The translations under genes were made by a program, and so were the position numbers. From Neobacillus soli NBRC 102451 (GTDB taxonomy: Bacteria > Bacillota > Bacilli > Bacillales > Cytobacillaceae): a DNA stretch of 64,000 nucleotides. Of this stretch, positions 20,113 through 28,848 are shown in pieces. Under the pieces are notes generated by a model that did no database searches, was not told where the DNA came from, and saw nothing but the letters and a program-made list of their open reading frames with translations. How positions within the stretch are numbered: position 1 is the stretch's first letter; every line of letters begins with the position of its first letter. The stretch spans positions 62,001 to 126,000 of the forward strand of contig NZ_BCVI01000042.1 of the NCBI RefSeq assembly GCF_001591665.1, in the 5' to 3' direction.

Positions 20113-21385
20113 TTTTCCTCTTTTCGATTAAAATGAGTTCTTCAGCTGCTTGTTTTCCACTGCTGACTGCTCCATCTGCCAAAATGGAGTCAGAGGAAGC
20201 CCAGTCTCCTGCTATATATAATCCCGGAATTTCTGTTTTAGAACGCTGCAGCTTTTGCTCATCACCTATTTGGGGTAAGCGCTGGTTCACCGAAATGTTA
20301 GGGATAAAACGTTTTGTAATCACATATTGCTGCCATCCTGGCTGCAGCTTTTCTAAAAATTGTTCAAGCTCGTTTTTAACACTTGTTCCATCGTGTGTGT
20401 CATCTGGATGATGATATTTAAATACATGAAGGATGGCACTCTTTGTATCATCAGAGAGGCGGGCATAGGTTGAATGCACGGAATAATAAAGAGGATCATT
20501 GACGGCCATGGCGAACAATCGCTTTGGGTTAGGAAGCTCTGTTAAAGCAACATCTAATGTTGAGCCTCTTATAGCCGTTATTTGGGCAAAAAAGCTGTCT
20601 TGATACTTTTCGACTAACATTTCATTAAGTTCGTGCGGGCCAGTTGTACAAATCACATACTTCGCAAGAATTTCTTCGTTATTTGATAGAACTAATTTAA
20701 ATTCATCCTGCCGAGCGGAATCAATTTGTTTAACAACAGTATGCGATTGAACCTGAACACTTGAGAGGATGGCTTTATTGTGAAGCTGGTCAATGATCGT
20801 TTGCCAGCCGCCATCTAGATAAAGTACGCCACCCAGCGCATTTTTCATACTCGATACCATTACTTTAGCGCTCACCTTTTCAGGAGCATGACAATAGGTT
20901 GCCAGTCTGCCAAGTATATATAGTAATGACTCCACTTTTTTAGAGTGGGCTGCTTGCTTAACCCATTGTTGGAATGTTTGCTCTGCTAACTTTTCAGGAT
21001 CTATGCTCATTACTTTGAACAAAACCGCGACCCACTCCATCCGTTCTTTCCCATTCAAAAGACTCGTTGTAAAAAGTTCGAAAGGAGCAAAGGGAGCAGC
21101 ATATTCGATATTGTTTTCAATTAATATACCGCCTAATTTGGGTGATTTTCCATTCAGGTTAATACCTAATTCTTCGAGAATGGACCTTGCTTTTCCTTTT
21201 TTATTAAGGGCATGCGGGCCTAAATTCAAATACTGTTGATGGATTTTGTTTGTTCGAGCCCTTCCACCAACATTTTTTCCTTTTTCCACTAATAATATAG
21301 ATGAATTGGTTTTAGTTAAATAATTAGCTGCAACATATCCTGCTAATCCACCACCAATAATGACAATATCCCATTTTTGAGTCAT
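20075..21385 (-). CDS. FAD-dependent oxidoreductase, amine oxidase/phytoene desaturase type
   Basis: 436 residues. N-terminal Rossmann motif IIGGGLAGYVAANYL (~8-22), the GG-motif NVGGRARTN and a C-terminal FAD-binding IPGLYIAGDWASSDSILADGAVSSGKQAAEE. No signal peptide. It is the first gene of a two-gene operon with the ECF41 sigma factor; ECF41 genes typically neighbour one of three target types, including oxidoreductases, so this is the expected sigma target. The substrate is unknown. Related families oxidise polyunsaturated or porphyrinogen-type molecules. Confidence 0.87.
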   Translation of the reverse strand: MTQKWDIVIIGGGLAGYVAANYLTKTNSSILLVEKGKNVGGRARTNKIHQQYLNLGPHALNKKGKARSILEELGINLNGKSPKLGGILIENNIEYAAPFAPFELFTTSLLNGKERMEWVAVLFKVMSIDPEKLAEQTFQQWVKQAAHSKKVESLLYILGRLATYCHAPEKVSAKVMVSSMKNALGGVLYLDGGWQTIIDQLHNKAILSSVQVQSHTVVKQIDSARQDEFKLVLSNNEEILAKYVICTTGPHELNEMLVEKYQDSFFAQITAIRGSTLDVALTELPNPKRLFAMAVNDPLYYSVHSTYARLSDDTKSAILHVFKYHHPDDTHDGTSVKNELEQFLEKLQPGWQQYVITKRFIPNISVNQRLPQIGDEQKLQRSKTEIPGLYIAGDWASSDSILADGAVSSGKQAAEELILIEKRKNGADYERRLPAF

Positions 21386-21418
21386 AAGATAGCCTCCCTA
21401 GGTTATTTCATAACTCAA

Positions 21419-21445
21419 GACGAAAAAGGGTGAATAGATGTGACA
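21419..21445 (-). promoter_or_regulatory. ECF41 consensus promoter
   Basis: On the minus strand, TGTCACA (21445-21439), exactly 16 bp, then CGTC (21422-21419). As I recall it, this is the published ECF41 consensus with the published spacing. It lies 34 bp before the oxidoreductase start, so the sigma factor encoded in this operon should drive its own transcription. Confidence 0.85.
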
Positions 21446-21645
21446 ACGATTTAAATAAATAGTTTAGAAACTTGTTCATAAATGAGACTAGAGGACTATC
21501 AAGGGGCAGTTCCACTCTCTGATACTTCTTTTTTTATAACCTTACCTTGACTGGACCAAATTTCCAAACAAAAGCATGTATTGGCTATGGTAATCGTACC
21601 AACTCTGGTTTATGATAAAAGGAAATATTATGAAAACTACTAAGC

Positions 21646-23280
21646 GTGGGTGTGAACCAATTGATCCTTTTAGACTACATTATGAATCTCGCAATTTTTT
21701 CACTAATGGTAAGCACACCATTAGTCATCCGCTCGTTTATTAAACTAAAACCACTTAAACGGATTCACCTGTGGGTCGGCATTTATGCGGGAATAGTTTC
21801 CTCAATCCTCGTTATGCTATCATTCAACCAGCATGATTATTCTTACGACATCCGGTATGCCCCTGTTATTCTGACATTTGCCTATCTTGGACCAGTGCCA
21901 GGATTAATTGCCGGGGGATTTTCCTTGCTGACAAGGCTGTTAACAAGCGGCCATTGGTACCCAGCCATTATCGGATGGGCAACAATCATGATTACTTTTT
22001 CAGTCCTTCATGTGTTTATTTCAAAGTTTTCGGCAGTGAAAAAAAGTATTATTCTATTTGGGACTATGGCAGTCATTTATGTGATTTCTGTGCCATTCAT
22101 TTTCAACGTTTTTAGGGATAAACCATTCTTTCATTTTCAGTATCTACTGTTTGTGATGTTAGGAACATTCATAGGGGTTTTACTAATTGAGTCATATATG
22201 AAGCTGCATAGATTAAATACTAGGTTATTAGACATGTACAAAATGGTGGAAGAAAGCGAAACTAAGTACCGTCTCATTGCTGAGAATACGTCGGATCTTA
22301 TAATGGTGATTGATAAAGAGCATGCGATTAGTTACTTTTCTCCTTCCCACCACCTTGTTTTAGGGTTCCAGTATACTGAACTGGAAAATGCTGAAGTATA
22401 TAAGTTCATTCATCCAGATGATGTGAATATGTTTAAAAATTCAATAAAGTCGATGTTTGAAAAAAAAGAATCCCAATCGATGGAATTTCGTTTGAATCAC
22501 AAAGAAGGTGGCTGGATTGAATTTGAGTCCCGGTGTATGCCTGTACGGGGAGAAAAAGGTGCTATTGAAAAAATTGTTATAATAAGCCGGGATCTCTCGG
22601 AGCGGAAAAAGGCAGAAGAAATTCTTTTACAATCAGAGAAGCTATCAATTGTCGGGGAATTAGCGGCAGGGGTCGCACATGAAATTCGCAATCCGCTTAC
22701 CACCCTAAAAGGCTTTATGCAGCTTTATAAAAAGGAAAATAGTTCGATTGATGAGTTGCTGCTTAGTGAATTAGAACGGATTGAAATGATTACAAGCGAG
22801 CTGCTCTCGTTGGGAAAACCTCAAGCTGTGCAGCTGAACCGGGCGAATTTACGAGAAATCATTGAAAATACGCTTGAGCTTCTTTCCCCTCAGGCGCTTA
22901 TGAACGATATTCAGTTTAATTTGAGTGTGGAGGAATCCCCCTTCTTTATTACATGTGAGAAAAATCAATTAAAACAAGTCTTCCTTAATATTCTTAAGAA
23001 TGCAATCGAGGCTATGGAGGATGGCGGGGAGATTCAAATTAACCTGCGAAAAGGGATAGATGATGAATGTATCATTTCTGTTCAAGATCAAGGCTGTGGA
23101 ATTCCTGAAGAACTACTTCCCCGTTTAGGTGAGCCCTTTTATAGTTTAAAAGAAAAAGGGACTGGGCTCGGTTTGATGATCTGCAATAAAATTATTAAAC
23201 AACACCATGGCAGTATTACATACAAAAGCAAAAGCAAAGATGGAACACTGGTCGAGATAAAATTACCATTGGCAAGTTAG
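21646..23280 (+). CDS. Sporulation-type (KinB-like) membrane histidine kinase with PAS domain
   Basis: 544 residues. Six membrane segments (~8-30, 40-62, 68-95, 103-125, 130-150, 160-182) resembling the 5TMR-LYT module, then a PAS domain (~200-315; YRLIAENTSDLIMVIDKEHAISYFSPS), HisKA with the VAHEIRNPLTTLKGF phospho-acceptor (~His345) and HATPase_c (NILKNAIEAM, DQGCGIP, GTGLGL). This layout matches KinB-like orphan kinases of the Spo0A phosphorelay. No response regulator is adjacent, which fits an orphan. The start is uncertain: GTG 21646 and GTG 21652 both have weak sites, and ATG 21682 would begin at the first helix. Confidence 0.85.
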   Translation: MGVNQLILLDYIMNLAIFSLMVSTPLVIRSFIKLKPLKRIHLWVGIYAGIVSSILVMLSFNQHDYSYDIRYAPVILTFAYLGPVPGLIAGGFSLLTRLLTSGHWYPAIIGWATIMITFSVLHVFISKFSAVKKSIILFGTMAVIYVISVPFIFNVFRDKPFFHFQYLLFVMLGTFIGVLLIESYMKLHRLNTRLLDMYKMVEESETKYRLIAENTSDLIMVIDKEHAISYFSPSHHLVLGFQYTELENAEVYKFIHPDDVNMFKNSIKSMFEKKESQSMEFRLNHKEGGWIEFESRCMPVRGEKGAIEKIVIISRDLSERKKAEEILLQSEKLSIVGELAAGVAHEIRNPLTTLKGFMQLYKKENSSIDELLLSELERIEMITSELLSLGKPQAVQLNRANLREIIENTLELLSPQALMNDIQFNLSVEESPFFITCEKNQLKQVFLNILKNAIEAMEDGGEIQINLRKGIDDECIISVQDQGCGIPEELLPRLGEPFYSLKEKGTGLGLMICNKIIKQHHGSITYKSKSKDGTLVEIKLPLAS

Positions 23281-23310
23281 GTGTTTTGGCTGTTATTTAT
23301 TCGCCATTTC

Positions 23311-23366
23311 GGTGTCAGGCACCACCCGTGGACAAATGTCCACGAGTGGTGCCTGACACCTTTTTT
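23311..23366. repeat. Dispersed palindromic element, copy 4 (intact), with T run
   Basis: The best-preserved copy. A ~24-bp stem starts GGTGTCAGGCACCAC, passes through CGTGGACA-aa-TGTCCACG and ends GTGGTGCCTGACACC at 23360, followed by TTTTTT. As RNA it would form a long hairpin plus U run, so it doubles as terminator for the kinase gene. Confidence 0.9.
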
Positions 23367-23378
23367 AATCCTTTTTTG

Positions 23379-23396
23379 TTGGCGCAATTCTTGCAT
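23379..23396 (+). promoter_or_regulatory. Sigma-54 (-24/-12) promoter for scoAB-thl
   Basis: TTGGCGCAATTCTTGCAT: GG at 23381-23382 and GC at 23393-23394 with the required 10 bp between. It is 60 bp upstream of the scoA start. The nearby enhancer-binding protein gene (28849) is the likely activator. Confidence 0.88.
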
Positions 23397-23455
23397 AATA
23401 AATAGCTATACGGGATTTTAAGGTTCCACTTAACTATTTCAGGAGGTGCATTTAA

Positions 23456-24112
23456 GTGAATAAAATTACTTCAATGGAGGAAATTTCTTCAATTCTGACT
23501 GATGGAATGACTATTATGGCAGGTGGATTTATGGGGGTAGGTACACCACAAGAGCTTGTGACTGCGATGCTTGAATCAGGGGTGAAGGATATAACACTAA
23601 TTGCAAATGATACCGCCTTCACGGGAACTGGCGTAGGTCCCTTAATTGTAAATAGACGTGTTAAGAAGGTCATTGCTTCCCATATCGGAACGAACCCGGA
23701 AACAGGAAAGCAAATGATTGCTGGTGAATTGGATGTGGAACTGGTTCCCCAAGGGACACTTGCAGAACGTGTTCGTGCTGGAGGGTCGGGCCTTGGCGGT
23801 GTACTAACTCCAACGGGTGTGGGAACCGTTGTTGAGGAGGGCAAAGAAAAAATTACCGTCGATGGACGTGAGTATTTGCTTGAAAAACCGCTTCGTGCCG
23901 AAGTTGCCCTTCTTAAAGCATATAAAGCTGATAAAGCCGGAAATTTAATCTATCATCGTTCTGCACGTAATTTTAACCCATTAATGGCATTGGCAGCTGA
24001 CACTGTCATTGTTCAGGTAGAAAAGATTGTAGAAATCGGGGAAATTGATCCGGATGAGGTAATGACGCCGGGAATCCTGGTTGATAAAATTTTCGTTCAG
24101 GGAGGTTGTTAA
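23456..24112 (+). CDS. scoA: 3-oxoacid (acetoacetate) CoA-transferase subunit A
   Basis: Alpha subunit of the enzyme that moves CoA from succinyl-CoA or acetyl-CoA to acetoacetate. 218 residues; the CoA-transferase I signature [10 protein letters not shown] is near residue 22, followed by [17 protein letters not shown] and the [19 protein letters not shown] loop. GTG start at 23456 with AGGAGG upstream. ScoB begins 2 bp after its stop. The island resembles B. subtilis yxjC-scoAB-yxjF, with a thiolase and sigma-54 control added. Confidence 0.92.
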   Translation: MNKITSMEEISSILTDGMTIMAGGFMGVGTPQELVTAMLESGVKDITLIANDTAFTGTGVGPLIVNRRVKKVIASHIGTNPETGKQMIAGELDVELVPQGTLAERVRAGGSGLGGVLTPTGVGTVVEEGKEKITVDGREYLLEKPLRAEVALLKAYKADKAGNLIYHRSARNFNPLMALAADTVIVQVEKIVEIGEIDPDEVMTPGILVDKIFVQGGC

Positions 24113-24114
24113 TA

Positions 24115-24765
24115 ATGATCAATACACTAATAAATCCGAAACAAATTATCGCCGCCCGGGTTGCAAAGGAATTGAAGGACGGCGATGTAGTAAACCTTGG
24201 AATCGGGCTTCCAACGATGGTGCCAAACTTCCTGCCTGCGGACGTCAACGTCATTCTTCAATCTGAAAATGGCTACATCGGCCTTGGACCTTTAGATGGT
24301 GACATTGATCCCGATTTGGTCAACGCAGGCGGCCAGCCAGCAGGGATTATTCGTGGCGGTGCTTTCTTTGACAGTCTTTTCTCATTCGAATTGATTCGCG
24401 GAGGACATGTGGACGTGACTGTGCTCGGCGGCCTGGAAGTAGACGTGCACGGTAACCTTGCGAACTGGATGGTTCCCGGAAAAATGGTTCCAGGCATGGG
24501 TGGGGCAATGGATTTGGTAACAGGGGCAAAGAAAGTAATTGTAGCGATGGAGCATATGGCGAAAAGTGGATCATCAAAAATACTCCAACAATGCCGTTTA
24601 CCCCTGACTGGAAAAGGCGTTGTCGACATGATTGTAACGGAATTAGCTGTTTTTCGTGTGACCGAAGAAGGATTGATTATTGAAGAACTACAAGAAGGTG
24701 TCGACCTTGAGACTGTTAAGGAAAAAACAGAGGCAGTATTTAAAATAAATCCTTCAATAAAATAA
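24115..24765 (+). CDS. scoB: 3-oxoacid (acetoacetate) CoA-transferase subunit B
   Basis: Beta subunit, 216 residues. The catalytic Glu that forms the CoA thioester is in SENGYIGLGP (~residue 47), with NLGIGLPTMVPNFL before it and HGNLANWMVPGKMVPGMGGAMDL after. I chose ATG 24115 with GGAGG 9 nt upstream; a TTG at 24106 overlaps the ribosome site and the scoA stop. Translationally coupled to scoA. Confidence 0.93.
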   Translation: MINTLINPKQIIAARVAKELKDGDVVNLGIGLPTMVPNFLPADVNVILQSENGYIGLGPLDGDIDPDLVNAGGQPAGIIRGGAFFDSLFSFELIRGGHVDVTVLGGLEVDVHGNLANWMVPGKMVPGMGGAMDLVTGAKKVIVAMEHMAKSGSSKILQQCRLPLTGKGVVDMIVTELAVFRVTEEGLIIEELQEGVDLETVKEKTEAVFKINPSIK

Positions 24766-24782
24766 CGGAAGAACATCCATGA

Positions 24783-24850
24783 TTGATTCACTGATAAACA
24801 GGCTGAATTCGCCGATAAACATTACAAATTCGCTGATAAACTTACAAAGT
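24783..24850 (+). repeat. Tandem degenerate 21-bp repeats, second array
   Basis: GATAAAC recurs at exactly 24793, 24814 and 24835 within units like AATTCGCTGATAAACnTTAC, and weaker units continue to about 24890. The period (21 bp) equals that of the array at 2439-2585, but the sequence differs. On the minus strand it reads as a 7-residue repeat (FISEFV-like), which is most likely a by-product of the period. Confidence 0.75.
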
Positions 24851-24932
24851 TCTAAAATGAGCAGCAAATTTGTGGGATAAAAGTCAACTTTCATAGATAA
24901 ACCCATCATAAAAAGTACAGGAGGACAAATGT

Positions 24933-26117
24933 ATGCATGATGTTGTGATTGTAAGCGCTGTTCGTACAGCAATTGGTAGTTTCATGGGAAGCTTGAGTAA
25001 TATCCCGGCCCCTGAGTTAGGTGCGCTCGTCATCAAGGAGGCTTTAAACCGGGCGGGTGTCAGAGGAGAACAAGTGGATGAGGTCATAATGGGAAACGTT
25101 CTTCAGGCTGGTCTTGGTCAAGGCACTGCCCGTCAGGCTTCAATCAAAGCTGGTTTGCCCATTGAAGTTTCATCCATGGCAATTAACAAACTCTGCGGAT
25201 CTGGCTTAAAGGCAGTCCATCTCGCAACGCAGGCAATTCAAACAGGCGAGGCTGAGATTGTAGTAGCTGGCGGTATGGAAAATATGAGTTTAGCACCATA
25301 CCTACTCCCGAAAGGTCGGACAGGGTACCGGATGGGGGATGGGAAAATTATTGATAGTATGATCGAGGATGGTCTACAATGCGCCATAAATTCCTATCAC
25401 ATGGGTGTTACGGCGGAAAACATTGCTGAGCAGTACGAATTAACCCGGGAAGAACAAGATCAATTCTCTGCCTGGAGCCAGCAAAAGACGGAAAGAGCAA
25501 TTGAAGAAGGGAAATTCAACGAAGAGATTGTTCCTGTGGTGATTCCACAGCGAAAGGGTGAACCAATTGTTTTTGAAACAGATGAATTTCCGCGCGCCGG
25601 AGTAACGGCAGAAAAGCTTGGAAATCTAAAGCCAGCATTTAAGAAAGAAGGAACAGTTACAGCAGGAAATGCTTCAGGAATCAATGATGGTGCGGCTGCC
25701 TTAGTTTTTATGAGCAGGGAAAAAGCAATTGAGCTGGGCATCGAACCAATTGCAGTCATCCGCGGTAATGGAACAGCGGGAGTTGATCCGAAAATTATGG
25801 GTGTTGGGCCAGTTCCAGCAACGAAAAAGGCACTTAAAAAAACCGGACTAACAATGGAGGATATCGATCTTGTCGAGGCAAACGAAGCATTTGCAGCGCA
25901 GTCTCTTGCAGTCGGGCGTGAACTGCAGATTCCAAATGAAAAACTCAATGTTAATGGCGGCGCTATCGCATTAGGTCACCCGATTGGTGCCAGCGGTGCA
26001 CGTGTGCTGGTCACCTTGCTACATGAAATGAAACGCAGGGATTCCCGTTATGGACTAGCTGCCCTATGTATCGGCGGCGGACAAGGGATTGCAACAATCG
26101 TTGAAATGGAAAAGTAA
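24933..26117 (+). CDS. atoB: Acetyl-CoA C-acetyltransferase (thiolase)
   Basis: Splits acetoacetyl-CoA with CoA into two acetyl-CoA. 394 residues, a biosynthetic-size thiolase. Active-site Cys is in [13 protein letters not shown] (~residue 88), the C-terminal His in [21 protein letters not shown] (~350) and the second Cys in CIGGGQGIA (~380). AGGAGG precedes ATG 24933. It completes the route from acetoacetate produced by the CoA-transferase. A large palindrome follows. Confidence 0.95.
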   Translation: MHDVVIVSAVRTAIGSFMGSLSNIPAPELGALVIKEALNRAGVRGEQVDEVIMGNVLQAGLGQGTARQASIKAGLPIEVSSMAINKLCGSGLKAVHLATQAIQTGEAEIVVAGGMENMSLAPYLLPKGRTGYRMGDGKIIDSMIEDGLQCAINSYHMGVTAENIAEQYELTREEQDQFSAWSQQKTERAIEEGKFNEEIVPVVIPQRKGEPIVFETDEFPRAGVTAEKLGNLKPAFKKEGTVTAGNASGINDGAAALVFMSREKAIELGIEPIAVIRGNGTAGVDPKIMGVGPVPATKKALKKTGLTMEDIDLVEANEAFAAQSLAVGRELQIPNEKLNVNGGAIALGHPIGASGARVLVTLLHEMKRRDSRYGLAALCIGGGQGIATIVEMEK

Positions 26118-26149
26118 TGGGATTCCTCAACCCTATTTAAGATAAAAAC

Positions 26150-26187
26150 CATTCCGTAAAAGTGGAAAATTCCATTTTTACGGAATG
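26150..26187. terminator. Long palindrome after thiolase gene
   Basis: CATTCCGTAAAAGTGGAA / TTCCATTTTTACGGAATG, an 18-bp stem with one G-U position and a 2-nt loop. There is no T run after it. It could be a terminator, a transcript stabiliser, or an upstream activator site for the sigma-54 promoter 150 bp downstream. Confidence 0.6.
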
Positions 26188-26199
26188 AAGTACCTAATA

Positions 26200-26219
26200 T
26201 TTTCCGGACTTTCGGAAAA
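26200..26219. promoter_or_regulatory. Candidate upstream activator site for permease promoter
   Basis: TTTTCCG-N6-CGGAAAA, a perfect 7-bp inverted repeat 115 bp upstream of the -24 element. That distance suits an enhancer-binding protein. Confidence 0.45.
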
Positions 26220-26332
26220 CCAAGCCCAAAGTTACGCACTTGTTTTGAATTAAAATATATTTGGAAACTTAGACATACTCTTCACACTTGTAGAATTAAA
26301 AGAATATTAAAATTTTTTAAAGAGTAATAGTT

Positions 26333-26350
26333 TTGGCATAAAACTTGCAT
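26333..26350 (+). promoter_or_regulatory. Sigma-54 (-24/-12) promoter for permease and dehydrogenase
   Basis: TTGGCATAAAACTTGCAT: GG 26335-26336 and GC 26347-26348, 10 bp apart. Second sigma-54 promoter of the hydroxybutyrate island. Confidence 0.9.
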
Positions 26351-26372
26351 TTAAATAAAGGTGAGTTCTATT

Positions 26373-26387
26373 TTGCAAACGCTTACC
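26373..26387 (+). promoter_or_regulatory. cre site (CcpA) just downstream of sigma-54 start
   Basis: TTGCAAACGCTTACC matches WTGNAANCGNWWNCA with only the final base off. It falls about +15 to +29 from the predicted start, so bound CcpA would act as a roadblock to transporter expression when sugars are present. Confidence 0.65.
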
Positions 26388-26435
26388 TATAAAGAGCATT
26401 GCAAAGCTTACAAAAAATATCAAAGGGGGATTTAA

Positions 26436-27875
26436 ATGCAATTAATTGTTATTCTTCTTGCACTTGGACTGTTAATGTTTGTCGCCTACCGTGGTTTTTC
26501 TGTTATCTTATTTGCGCCTATCTGTGCACTCTTAGCTGTTTTACTCATCGATCCAAGCCACGTTTTACCGTTCTTTTCCGGCGTATTTATGGAAAAAATG
26601 GTTGGGTTTATTAAATCATATTTCCCTGTCTTCTTATTAGGAGCTATCTTCGGGAAGGTAGTCGAAATGTCAGGGATTGCCGAATCGATTGCCAAGACCA
26701 TTGTTCGCCTGCTTGGTGCGAAACGGGCGATGTTAACCATTGTTTTATTGGGCGCAATCTTAACCTATAGCGGAGTAAGTTTATTCGTAGCTGTTTTTGC
26801 TATATATCCATTCGCCGCTCAAATGTTTAGGGAAGCAAATATCCCGAAACGACTTATTCCAGGTACAATCGCGCTTGGGGCGTTTACGTTCACGATGGAT
26901 GCCCTGCCAGGTACACCGCAAATTCAAAACGTTATTCCAATCGCTTTCTTTAAAACAGATATTTATGCGGCGCCAACACTTGGAATTATCGGAGCTATTT
27001 TTGTCTTAGGACTTGGTTTGCTTTACCTAGAGACGAGAAGGAAAAAGGCTGCAAAAGCAGGGGAAGGTTATTACGGATTCGGTTCAGAAAATGCGGCTGT
27101 GTTGGAAAAGACAATAGCCGATGAAAAGGAAGTAGCTGTCGCCGATGTCACTTCAAGTCAAACTGTTTTAAAACAGATTTTGGCCTTTGTGCCTCTTATT
27201 CTCGTAGGGGTTTCTAATAAACTTTTCATTACCTACATCCCAAAATGGTATCCGAATGGATTTGATTTTTCCGCGATTGGATTAAAGGCGTATGCGGTCG
27301 ATGTTCCGGCTGTTGCGGCCATCTGGGCGATTGAAATGGCACTAGTCGTCGGAATCCTCACGTCACTTGCCTTTGATTGGAAACGCGTAACCCTTAATTT
27401 TAAAGAAGGACTAAATCTAAGTATTGCTGGAGCATTGCTTGCAACGATGAATACTGGGGCTGAGTACGGTTTTGGCGGGATTATTTCCTCACTGCCGGGA
27501 TTTGCAAAAATCAGTGATGGCATCTCAAGTACCTTTACGAATCCACTTGTTAACGGCGCGGTAACCACCAGTTCACTGGCCGGGATTACAGGATCTGCGT
27601 CTGGAGGAATGGGAATTGCGCTAGGTGCGATGGCTGATAAATACAATCAGGCGATTGCCGCAGCTAATATTCCACCAGAAGTAATGCACCGTGTCGTTGC
27701 CATGGCATCAGGCGGTATGGATACGCTTCCCCATAATGGAGCCGTTATTACCTTGCTTGCTGTTACAGGATTAACACACAAGCAATCGTACCGCGACATT
27801 TTCGCTGTTACGGTCATTAAAACAGTAGCCGTATTTTTCATCATCGGTCTTTACACATTATTTGGTATTGTATAA
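26436..27875 (+). CDS. GntP-family permease, probable 3-hydroxybutyrate/short-chain acid importer
   Basis: 479-residue, ~12-helix GntP/CitM-like H+ symporter (SYFPVFLLGAIFGKVVEMSG, YSGVSLFVAVFAIYPFAAQMF, TMDALPGTPQIQN, GAVTTSSLAGITGSASGGMGIAL). A charged loop lies at ~205-245. The AAAGGGGG ribosome site is just before the ATG. The orthologous position in B. subtilis is held by YxjC. Placement with a 3-hydroxybutyrate dehydrogenase and CoA-transferase supports uptake of 3-hydroxybutyrate or acetoacetate over gluconate. Confidence 0.83.
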   Translation: MQLIVILLALGLLMFVAYRGFSVILFAPICALLAVLLIDPSHVLPFFSGVFMEKMVGFIKSYFPVFLLGAIFGKVVEMSGIAESIAKTIVRLLGAKRAMLTIVLLGAILTYSGVSLFVAVFAIYPFAAQMFREANIPKRLIPGTIALGAFTFTMDALPGTPQIQNVIPIAFFKTDIYAAPTLGIIGAIFVLGLGLLYLETRRKKAAKAGEGYYGFGSENAAVLEKTIADEKEVAVADVTSSQTVLKQILAFVPLILVGVSNKLFITYIPKWYPNGFDFSAIGLKAYAVDVPAVAAIWAIEMALVVGILTSLAFDWKRVTLNFKEGLNLSIAGALLATMNTGAEYGFGGIISSLPGFAKISDGISSTFTNPLVNGAVTTSSLAGITGSASGGMGIALGAMADKYNQAIAAANIPPEVMHRVVAMASGGMDTLPHNGAVITLLAVTGLTHKQSYRDIFAVTVIKTVAVFFIIGLYTLFGIV

Positions 27876-27931
27876 AAACGCTGCACGTTAAGATTTGTAT
27901 ATTGTCTTAGTCATTAAAGGAGAGAGTTAGT

Positions 27932-28717
27932 ATGAACAAGTCCTTGGAAGGAAAAATAGCCTTTATTACAGGGTCTGCAAGTGGTATTGGATTGGAAATT
28001 GCGAAGACTTTTGCAAAGGAAGGCGCAAAAGTGGTTATATCAGATATGAATAAGGAAAAAAGCGATCAAGTAGCCGCGGAATTAAACGGGCAAGGTTTTG
28101 TGGCACTATCCGCTCCTTGTGATGTAACCAATGAGGAAGCCTATAAAAATAGCCTTTTGCATGCGTATAAAACGTTTGGAAGAGTGGATATTTTAGTAAA
28201 TAATGCAGGACTGCAGTATGTGGCACCAATTGAAGAATTTCCGACTGAAAAATTTGAATTACTCGTAAAAGTAATGTTAACGGCACCGTTTATCGGAATC
28301 AAAAACGTATTCCCACTCATGAAGGAACAGGGATTCGGAAGAGTAATCAATATGGCTTCCATCAACGGAGTTATTGGTTTCGCCGGAAAAGCTGCCTATA
28401 ATAGTGCAAAGCATGGTGTCATCGGATTAACAAAGGTAGCGGCATTGGAAGGTGCTGCCCACGGAATTACAGTAAATGCCTTGTGTCCGGGATATGTGGA
28501 TACTCCACTCGTTCAAAATCAGCTGAAAGACTTGGCCAAAACAAGGAATGTCAGTGTGGAAAATGTCGTTGAGGAAGTATTCTTCCCGCTTGTTCCGCAA
28601 AAAAGGCTGTTATCAGTAACTGAAATAGCCGATTATGCCGTCTTTTTAGCTAGTGATAAAGCAAGAGGGGTTACAGGCCAGGCTGTTATTCTAGATGGTG
28701 GCTACACAGTTCAATAA
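27932..28717 (+). CDS. 3-hydroxybutyrate dehydrogenase (SDR)
   Basis: Oxidises (R)-3-hydroxybutyrate to acetoacetate with NAD. 261 residues. Cofactor motif ITGSASGIG (~13-21), NNAG (~90-93), catalytic Ser in MASINGVIG and Tyr-Lys in YNSAKHG (~156-160), with the family-typical ALCPGYVDTPLVQNQ and the long PLVPQKRLLSV C-terminal part. AAAGGAG precedes the ATG 56 bp after the permease. It closes the path permease, dehydrogenase, CoA-transferase, thiolase. A terminator follows. Confidence 0.9.
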   Translation: MNKSLEGKIAFITGSASGIGLEIAKTFAKEGAKVVISDMNKEKSDQVAAELNGQGFVALSAPCDVTNEEAYKNSLLHAYKTFGRVDILVNNAGLQYVAPIEEFPTEKFELLVKVMLTAPFIGIKNVFPLMKEQGFGRVINMASINGVIGFAGKAAYNSAKHGVIGLTKVAALEGAAHGITVNALCPGYVDTPLVQNQLKDLAKTRNVSVENVVEEVFFPLVPQKRLLSVTEIADYAVFLASDKARGVTGQAVILDGGYTVQ

Positions 28718-28725
28718 TTTATGGC

Positions 28726-28770
28726 GAGAGAGTCCTATTCGGTTCGTTCGAATGGGACTCTTTCATTTTT
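28726..28770 (+). terminator. Terminator after dehydrogenase gene
   Basis: GAGAGAGTCCTATTCG (28726-28741) pairs with CGAATGGGACTCTTTC (28749-28764), 7-nt loop, then ATTTTT. Confidence 0.88.
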
Positions 28771-28806
28771 GGAAGTATTTTGTGACAACATACATCGGAC
28801 CACTTT

Positions 28807-28815
28807 TGCTATAAT
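28807..28815 (+). promoter_or_regulatory. Extended -10 promoter for the enhancer-binding protein gene
   Basis: TGCTATAAT: an extended -10 box 34 bp before the start, with no good -35. It implies SigA, not sigma-54, expression of the activator. Confidence 0.5.
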
Positions 28816-28848
28816 TAAATTAAATATTCGGACGAGGGCGGGAAGAGA

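Noticed and set aside
21630-21746. 38-codon ORF overlapping the KinB-like kinase start
   Set aside because: It has a ribosome site but no recognisable sequence, and it lies mostly inside the kinase gene in another frame.
23452-23844. Long antisense frames over well-supported genes (here and at 9772, 24273, 25460, 27233, 35920 and elsewhere)
   Set aside because: Shadow frames of conserved genes; low-complexity Ser/Pro/Thr-rich translations and no ribosome sites.
24754-24972. Antisense ORF with a 7-residue repeat over the scoB-thl gap
   Set aside because: The repeat is explained by the 21-bp period of the DNA; it has no credible start context and covers the ends of two sense genes.
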